In this document: in pieces, positions 59,672 through 64,000 of the stretch
Layout of the letters: every line of letters begins with the position of its first letter
Position numbering within the stretch: the stretch's first letter is position 1
NCBI RefSeq assembly: GCF_007827045.1
Contig: NZ_RPFW01000007.1
Span: 434,001-498,000, forward strand
Origin: Trebonia kvetii
GTDB taxonomy: Bacteria; Actinomycetota; Actinomycetes; Streptosporangiales; Streptosporangiaceae
Reading direction: 5' to 3'
DNA length: 64,000 bases
Notes under the pieces: model-generated
The model's database searches: none
Seen by the model: the letters and a program-made list of their open reading frames with translations, nothing else
What the model was told of the DNA's origin: nothing
Made by a program: the position numbers and the translations under genes

Positions 59672-60142
59672 TTAGACCTTCCAGATGGTCGGCCCCTTCT
59701 GGAAGGTGCCGTCCGGCTGCGTCAGGGTGAGCAGGCAGTTCGCCACGGACAGCTCGAACAGGGTGAGCCGCTCGTAGTCCGGCCAGAGCTGGCCGAAGTC
59801 CGCGATCACCTGGTCGCGGACGATTTCCCAGGTCGCCGCGTCGGAGATCTCCGTCGCGCGCCCGGATACCGCGAAGCCGTCGTCCTCGCGCGGCGGCGGG
59901 AACGTCTCGCTGTGCAGCGAATAGCGGCCGTCGCGGCGCAGGTCGCCGCGCTTCGGCCCGGGCAGCACGAGCACGTGCAGGCCCGCGGCGCTGATGACCG
60001 GGCAGACGGGGTGCACCCGCGGTCCGCCGTCGGCCCGGACCGTGGCGAGAAAGCCGAGGCCCAGGCCGTGCTGGTAGAACTGACCGCGGCCGGTCTCGGC
60101 GAGCGCGGGCTGGTTCTCCGTGAAATGCGTCCAGGTGATCAT
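59672..60142 (-). CDS. Pyridoxamine 5'-phosphate oxidase-family (split-barrel) protein
   Basis: From ATG 60142 the protein has 156 residues. 'MITWTHFTENQPALAETGRGQFYQHGLGLGFLATVRADGGPRVHPVCPVISAAGLHV' is the FMN/F420-binding split-barrel start, and 'YSLHSETFPPPREDDGFAVSGRATEI' follows. Small actinobacterial members bind F420, FMN or haem and act as reductases or stress proteins. Its gene is divergent from a WYL regulator, with a perfect operator palindrome between them, so it is the regulated partner. Confidence 0.85.
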   Translation of the reverse strand: MITWTHFTENQPALAETGRGQFYQHGLGLGFLATVRADGGPRVHPVCPVISAAGLHVLVLPGPKRGDLRRDGRYSLHSETFPPPREDDGFAVSGRATEISDAATWEIVRDQVIADFGQLWPDYERLTLFELSVANCLLTLTQPDGTFQKGPTIWKV

Positions 60143-60165
60143 GGCCGGGACGCTACCCAAGTATC

Positions 60166-60184
60166 CCTGACATCTGATGTCAGG
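60166..60184. promoter_or_regulatory. Perfect operator palindrome between PNPOx and WYL genes
   Basis: CCTGACATC (60166-60174), T, GATGTCAGG (60176-60184) is a perfect 9-bp inverted repeat. It lies 24 bp before the PNPOx start and 22 bp before the WYL gene start, covering both promoters of the 63-bp gap. Confidence 0.85.
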
Positions 60185-60205
60185 ATTTTCGGTTACCTTG
60201 ACAGC

Positions 60206-61339
60206 ATGCGCGCCGACCGGCTGGTATCGCTCGCCCTGCTGCTCCAGGCGCGGGGCCGGATGTCCGCCGACGACCTCGCCGCCGAGCTCGAGGTGTCCGT
60301 GCGCACTATCTACCGGGACATCTCCGCGCTGAACACCGCCGGAATCCCGGTCCTCGCCGAGCCGGGCCGCAGCGGGGGCTGCCGGCTCGTCGACGGCTAC
60401 CGGTTCCCGCTGCGGGGCCTGTCGCCCGACGAGGCGGAGGCCCTGCTGATCCTCGGCGTTCCCGCCGCGATCGCGGACCTCGGGCTCGCGGACACGCTGA
60501 GCGCCGCGCACCGGAAGGTGAGCACGAGCGCGGGGACCGCCGCGGGGCAGCCCCGACCCGGACCGCCCCTGGTCCACCTCGACATGCCACGCTGGTTCCA
60601 CGGGACCGAGCCGGTACCGCACCTGCGGACGCTCGCCGAGGCCGTCCGCCTCGGGCGCGGCGTGGAACTCGGCTACCGGCGCGACCAGGGCGCCTCAGGC
60701 AACGGCGCCTCAGGCGACGGCGCCTCAGGCGACGGCGCCGCCCCCGGTGGCGGTGCGGGGCCGGATGCCGGTTCCCGTGTACCGGACAAGACGCGCGTCG
60801 TCGGGCCGCTCGGCCTGGTGAACAAGGCCGGCACCTGGTACCTGGTCGCGGCCCGGCATCCCGCTCCCGGCGACCGGAACGGCGACGTGCGGGAGAAGCG
60901 GCAGCACGGCGGGGATCCCGCGGTGTTCCGGGTCGGGCGGGTGACCGCGGCGCGGCTGCTGGCCGCGGTCGGCGTGACCCGGCCGGACGGCTTTGACCTT
61001 GCCGCCTTCTGGGAGCGCTGGTCGGCGGCGTTCGTGACCAGCCGGTCCCAGGTCCTTGTCCGGGTCAGGGCGACGGCGGCGGCCCTGGCGATCTTTCCCT
61101 ACGTGTTCGGCGATGCGGGGCGCAGGGCGGCCGCGGCGGCGGGACCCGCCGACGCCGAGGGCCTGCGTGAGGTCACGCTGAGCTTCGAGGAGGAGGCGGT
61201 CGCCGCGCACCGGCTTGCCGGGTTCGGCGGAGACCTGCGGGTGATTGAGCCGGAGGCGGTCCGTCACGGGCTCATCGCGACGGCCAGGGACCTGCTTGCG
61301 CGCTACGACCCGCCGGCGAACGCCGGGTTCGCACGGTGA
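60206..61339 (+). CDS. YafY-type HTH/WYL-domain transcriptional regulator
   Basis: From ATG 60206 the protein has 377 residues. The N-terminal DeoR-like winged helix is 'RLVSLALLLQARGRMSADDLAAELEVSVRTIYRDISALNTAGIPV' (4-49). The WYL domain follows, with 'GLSPDEAEALLILGVP' and 'VVGPLGLVNKAGTWYLVAARHP', then a WCX-type C-terminus 'VIEPEAVRHGLIATARDLLARY'. A (Gly-Ala-Ser-Gly-Asp/Asn) repeat (about 162-178) interrupts the WYL domain. It probably binds the palindrome 22-40 bp upstream and controls the divergent PNPOx gene. WYL domains sense nucleotides or nucleic acid in studied cases. Its end overlaps the convergent GNAT gene by 37 bp. Confidence 0.9.
   Translation: MRADRLVSLALLLQARGRMSADDLAAELEVSVRTIYRDISALNTAGIPVLAEPGRSGGCRLVDGYRFPLRGLSPDEAEALLILGVPAAIADLGLADTLSAAHRKVSTSAGTAAGQPRPGPPLVHLDMPRWFHGTEPVPHLRTLAEAVRLGRGVELGYRRDQGASGNGASGDGASGDGAAPGGGAGPDAGSRVPDKTRVVGPLGLVNKAGTWYLVAARHPAPGDRNGDVREKRQHGGDPAVFRVGRVTAARLLAAVGVTRPDGFDLAAFWERWSAAFVTSRSQVLVRVRATAAALAIFPYVFGDAGRRAAAAAGPADAEGLREVTLSFEEEAVAAHRLAGFGGDLRVIEPEAVRHGLIATARDLLARYDPPANAGFAR
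60689..60739 (+). repeat. 15-bp tandem repeat inside the WYL regulator gene
   Basis: GGCGCCTCAGGCAAC (60689-60703) is followed by two copies of GGCGCCTCAGGCGAC (60704-60718, 60719-60733) and a partial fourth. It encodes GAS-G-N/D units in a surface loop. The unit is a multiple of three, so copy number can vary without loss of frame. Confidence 0.75.
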
Positions 61340-61860
61340 TAGGTCACGTGCGGGCGTACCGGGCTGCCTGCCGGAACCCTGGGGTGAGAGAAGCGGGCCA
61401 CCTCGGTCAGCCCGATCCTGCGCATCACCGCCTGCGACGGCGTGTTAAGCACCGCGGTCATCGACCAGATCTCGGGCAGCCCGGCACCGCCGAACGCGAC
61501 GTCGAGCGCGGCGCGCGCCGCCTCTGTCGCGTAACCGTGATGCCAGGCGTGCCTGGCCAGCCGCCAGCCGATCTCGGTGCCCCCGCTGCCCGGCACGCCT
61601 TCCGGCATCGGCGACAGGCCGGTGAAGCCGATGAACTCGCCGGTCTCCTTGACCTCGAGCGCCCACAGGCCATAGCCGCGCGCCTCGAACACCGACTCGA
61701 TCCTGTCCACGAACGCGTCGCTCTGCTCCCTGCTCAGGGTCGACGGAAAGTACACCAGCGTCTCTGGGTCGCCGTTCAGCGCGGCGAACGGCTCCCGGTC
61801 GGAATCCTGCCAGCGGCGCAGCAGCAGCCGCGCGGTCTCGATGCGGTCGAACTGGCCCAC
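61303..61860 (-). CDS. GNAT acetyltransferase, RimJ/RimL-like
   Basis: A 185-residue N-acetyltransferase (GTG start). 'IETARLLLRRWQDSDREPFAALNGDPETLVYFPS' is the RimJ-like N-terminus; the acetyl-CoA loop is 'IGWRLARHAWHHGYATEAARAALDVAF', and 'TAVLNTPSQAVMRRIGLTE' follows. The substrate (N-terminal amine or small molecule) is unknown. Its 3' end overlaps the WYL gene by 37 bp in opposite directions, so the two transcripts are antisense to each other there. Confidence 0.9.
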   Translation of the reverse strand: MGQFDRIETARLLLRRWQDSDREPFAALNGDPETLVYFPSTLSREQSDAFVDRIESVFEARGYGLWALEVKETGEFIGFTGLSPMPEGVPGSGGTEIGWRLARHAWHHGYATEAARAALDVAFGGAGLPEIWSMTAVLNTPSQAVMRRIGLTEVARFSHPRVPAGSPVRPHVTYHRANPAFAGGS

Positions 61861-61894
61861 GCTGCCTCCTTCGTCGGAGATCTACCGAGCAATT

Positions 61895-61911
61895 ATCCCG
61901 AACGGGTTCGT
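61895..61911 (-). promoter_or_regulatory. Copy of the recurrent ACGMACCCGTTCNGRAT motif
   Basis: On the minus strand, ACGAACCCGTTCGGGAT, 35 bp before the GTG of the GNAT gene and in its direction. Confidence 0.45.
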
Positions 61912-62113
61912 GCTTCCCCCATTCCACCGCGATCACCAAGGGTGGGTGCAGCACGGATGCGCGGTGCCCGCCGGGGTGCGCCTCGTTCGCCGTGGTGGGT
62001 GGCTAAGGGGTGACGGTGCCCTCGTTCCCGATGCCAGGCGTGAGCTGACCGGCGACGCGCCGGCGCTGATTTATTTCCCCGCTGTCACAGATGCGGGGGC
62101 GGGCGGGAGTAAG

Positions 62114-62130
62114 ACGAACCCGTTCCGAAT
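62114..62130 (+). promoter_or_regulatory. Copy of the recurrent ACGMACCCGTTCNGRAT motif
   Basis: ACGAACCCGTTCCGAAT, 89 bp before the ATG of the LPG-synthase-like gene and in its direction. Confidence 0.45.
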
Positions 62131-62218
62131 TCTTGGTCTAGGTGGCAGCGGCGGCGGAAACTCGCAGGCGAACTGGGGACAGTGGCGATATACCGCGATT
62201 ATCGGGTAGCTGTGGAGC

Positions 62219-63604
62219 ATGCGGTCGAGCGGAAACGGCCCGGTATCGGGCGGCGGGCCTGACGCGGGCCAGGGCGGTTCTGGTGGCCGCATGCGCGTGC
62301 TGCGTGCCTGGCTGCCGTTCCTGGCCAAGCCGGTACGGCGGGTGGTGCTGCTGTTCATCCTGCTGCTCGTCATCGAGTACCTGGTGGTGCCGGAACTGGT
62401 CGGCGCGAGCAAGGACCTGTACCTGCTCGGGCAGATCAACGCCGGATGGGTGTCCGCCGGGGTGGTCCTCGAGGGGCTGTCGCTGTTCTGCTACGCGGTG
62501 CTGACCAGGGTGCTGCTGCCCGCCAAGGCGCACAAGCCGAGCCTGTCCGTGCTGTTCCGCATCGACCTGTCCGCGGCGGCGGTCGCGCACGTGATCCCGG
62601 CGGGGACGCTGGGCACCGCCGCACTCGGGTACAAGCTGTTCACCGACGAGGGGATTTCCGGCAACGACGCCACGGTGATGATGGCGGCCAAGGGGATCGG
62701 CTCCACCGTGGTGCTGAACGTGCTGCTCTGGCTGTCCCTCGTTGTCTCCATTCCGCTCGCCGGGTTCCAGCCCATCTACGGGACCGTCGCCATCATCGGC
62801 AGCGTGGTGCTGCTCGGTGTCGCCGCACTCGTTCTCGGCGTGACCAGGGGCGCCGGGCTCGCGTCCCGGTTGATTCGCGCCATTGGTGACAGGCTGCCGT
62901 TCGTCAGCGGGGAGCAGGTGGAGCGGGCGGTCCTCGAGGCGGCACGGTCGTTCGCGCTGCTCGCGCGTGACAAGCGGGTGATGGCGTGGGCGCTGCTCTG
63001 GGCCACGCTCAACTGGGTGCTCGACGCGGCGTCGCTGTGGTGTTTCGTGGCCGCCTTCGGGCACTTCGCGAACCCCATCGAACTGTTCGCCGCGTACGGG
63101 ATCGCGAACGTGGCCGGCGCCCTGCCGCTGACTCCAGGCGGGCTCGGGGTGGTCGACTCGATCACGCCGCTGCTGCTCGTCGGGTTCGGCGTCACCAGGA
63201 GCGTGGCGACGCTCGGGGTGCTCGGCTGGCGGATGGTCAACTTCTGGCTGCCGATCCCCACCGGGGCTCTCGCCTACGCGTCGCTGAAGGTGAAGCCGAA
63301 TTCGGGGATGCGGGCGATGCGTGCCGCGCTGCCCGGGCTGTTCAGCGGGCGCGGCGGTCCGGATGTCGGCGGCGATATGCCGGAGGTGTCGGACGCGCCG
63401 GGCGCGGACGGTGCTGCTCCGGACGGTGCTGCTCCGGACGGTGCTGGTCCGGAGGGTGCTGTTCCAGGCGATGCTGGTCCGGAGGGTGCTGTTCCAGGCG
63501 ATGCTGGTCCGGATGGGGCGCCCAACGGGGATGCGGCGGGCCAGCCGGACGGGCTGGCCGACGGTTCGCGCGCGGAACCGCCGGCCAAGAAGCGGTCGGG
63601 CTAG
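62219..63604 (+). CDS. LPG-synthase transmembrane-type (UPF0104) membrane protein
   Basis: A 461-residue protein with about eight helices after a short Gly-rich head (1-25). It matches the flippase half of lysylphosphatidylglycerol synthase: 'FRIDLSAAAVAHVIPAGTLGTAALGYKLF' and 'YGIANVAGALPLTPGGLGVVDSITPLLLVGFG' are the conserved blocks. The aminoacyl-transferase half of MprF is absent, so it is a stand-alone membrane unit that may flip a lipid; the substrate is unknown. The C-terminal 90 residues are a Gly/Asp/Pro/Ala repeat tail (see the repeat at 63407). Confidence 0.87.
   Translation: MRSSGNGPVSGGGPDAGQGGSGGRMRVLRAWLPFLAKPVRRVVLLFILLLVIEYLVVPELVGASKDLYLLGQINAGWVSAGVVLEGLSLFCYAVLTRVLLPAKAHKPSLSVLFRIDLSAAAVAHVIPAGTLGTAALGYKLFTDEGISGNDATVMMAAKGIGSTVVLNVLLWLSLVVSIPLAGFQPIYGTVAIIGSVVLLGVAALVLGVTRGAGLASRLIRAIGDRLPFVSGEQVERAVLEAARSFALLARDKRVMAWALLWATLNWVLDAASLWCFVAAFGHFANPIELFAAYGIANVAGALPLTPGGLGVVDSITPLLLVGFGVTRSVATLGVLGWRMVNFWLPIPTGALAYASLKVKPNSGMRAMRAALPGLFSGRGGPDVGGDMPEVSDAPGADGAAPDGAAPDGAGPEGAVPGDAGPEGAVPGDAGPDGAPNGDAAGQPDGLADGSRAEPPAKKRSG
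63407..63511 (+). repeat. Tandem repeats encoding the acidic tail of the UPF0104 protein
   Basis: Three 15-bp units (63407-63421, 63422-63436, 63437-63451; GACGGTGCTGCTCCG type) are followed by two identical 30-bp units (63452-63481, 63482-63511). Together they encode D-G-A-x-P and E-G-A-V-P-G-D-A-G-P repeats. All units are multiples of three, so expansion keeps the frame. Confidence 0.85.
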
Positions 63605-63621
63605 CCAGGCTGGGTAGGTGA

Positions 63622-63663
63622 GCTGTGCTAGCCGGGCTGTGCTAGCCGGGCTGTGTTAGCTGG
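63622..63663. repeat. Three 14-bp tandem repeats between convergent genes
   Basis: GCTGTGCTAGCCGG occurs at 63622-63635 and 63636-63649, with a variant, GCTGTGTTAGCTGG, at 63650-63663. The last copy supplies the stop codon of the minus-strand aldehyde dehydrogenase gene. Each copy carries a CTAG or TTAG. Confidence 0.75.
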
Positions 63664-64000
63664 GGTGGGAGAGTTCGGGCTGGAGCAGCTCGGGCGGGAC
63701 GGTCTGGAAGGTGACCGGGCGCAGCCAGCGGTCGATGGCGGTGCCGCCGACGGATGTGGTGGGCGTGGTGGTGGCGGGGTACGGGCCGCCGTGGGTCATC
63801 GCCGGGGCGACGGCCACGCCGGTGGGCCAGCCGCCGAAGATGACGCGGCCGGCGAACCTGGCGAGCCGGGAGATCCAGCGTGCGGCGTCCGGCTCGTCGG
63901 GCTCGGCGTGCAGCGTGGCGGTGAGGTTACCGCCGAGCCGGGCGAGCACGGCCTCCACGCCTGCCATGTCGCGGTATCTGACCAGGACGGTGACCGGGCC
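63656..64000 (-). CDS. Aldehyde dehydrogenase (KGSADH-type), 3' part only
   Basis: The reading frame is open from the right edge to a TAA at 63656, giving the last 114 residues. They read 'GPVTVLVRYRDMAGVEAVLARLGGNLTATLH' and then 'GRVIFGGWPTGVAVAPAMTHGGPYPATTTPTTSVGGTAIDRWLRP', which is the C-terminus of alpha-ketoglutaric-semialdehyde dehydrogenase/NADP-aldehyde dehydrogenases. The catalytic Cys lies outside the window. The presence of 'THGGPYPATT' places it in the sugar-acid (uronate/hydroxyproline) branch. Confidence 0.88.
   Translation of the reverse strand, partial: GPVTVLVRYRDMAGVEAVLARLGGNLTATLHAEPDEPDAARWISRLARFAGRVIFGGWPTGVAVAPAMTHGGPYPATTTPTTSVGGTAIDRWLRPVTFQTVPPELLQPELSHPS

Larger units (their letters stand above)
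61861..62218. other. 358-bp divergent intergenic region, GNAT / LPG-synthase-like
   Basis: No gene is supported. The region carries the divergent promoters. Two copies of a 12-nt sequence, ACGAACCCGTTC, occur in opposite orientation (complement at 61900-61911 and direct at 62114-62125), 214 bp start to start. The right part around 62170-62210 is A/T-richer than its surroundings. Confidence 0.6.

Overview
The window is chromosomal DNA of a high-GC actinomycete. Codon third positions are strongly G/C, GTG starts are common, genes are packed with frequent 1-4 nt overlaps, and the gene families (Sfp-type PPTase, tricorn protease, DUF1707 proteins, WYL regulators, GT87 mannosyltransferase, DesKR- and CitAB-type two-component systems) are typical of Streptomyces/Streptosporangiales-like lineages. 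I cannot fix the genus. I see no rRNA, tRNA, CRISPR array, phage module or transposase. About 55 protein genes were called, two of them cut by the window edges and one broken by a single-base frameshift.

Layout, 1-25 kb: a truncated DUF4129 membrane protein; an MDR oxidoreductase divergent from a PPTase; a reductive pyrimidine catabolism cluster (carbamoyl-amide hydrolase, dihydropyrimidinase, F420/flavin LLM oxidoreductase); a MacB-like ABC exporter pair; a phosphohexomutase; a BMP-type nucleoside importer (binding lipoprotein, ATPase, two permeases) divergent from thymidine phosphorylase; a polar amino acid ABC importer; a flavin reductase; a cupin/MarR pair around a clear operator; an NAD(P)H-FMN reductase and an FMN-dependent alpha-hydroxy-acid dehydrogenase. 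Hydantoinase, nucleoside importer, thymidine phosphorylase and phosphohexomutase together suggest salvage and breakdown of exogenous pyrimidine nucleosides.

Layout, 25-49 kb: tricorn protease; an ABC exporter with a DesK/DesR-like pair; gamma-glutamyltransferase carrying an in-frame GC palindrome; a DUF885 metallopeptidase; a CitA/CitB-like pair divergent from a nitrate/taurine-type ABC importer; a PCu(A)C-like lipoprotein; an OmpR/HisKA pair; a GT87 mannosyltransferase; two DUF1707 proteins; and a sliding-clamp (DnaN) paralogue beside a cluster of GC-rich hairpins.

Layout, 49-64 kb: dienelactone hydrolase, a small DUF6295-like protein, aldo/keto reductase, a secreted bicovalent-flavin oxidase divergent from a MarR-MFS pair, a frameshifted aldehyde dehydrogenase, a fused E1 alpha-beta 2-oxoacid dehydrogenase, an EthD-like duplicated protein, a PNPOx/WYL divergent pair with a perfect operator, a GNAT acetyltransferase, an LPG-synthase-like membrane protein, and the 3' end of a second aldehyde dehydrogenase.

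The observations most worth following are non-coding. A 17-nt motif, ACGMACCCGTTCNGRAT, recurs in four intergenic regions, always in the direction of the next gene. A 13-bp-stem palindrome sits in frame inside ggt and shares its 16-nt core with a hairpin cluster 15 kb away. Several divergent regulator/target pairs have explicit operator palindromes. The LLM oxidoreductase in the pyrimidine cluster is a candidate for the missing first step of that pathway.
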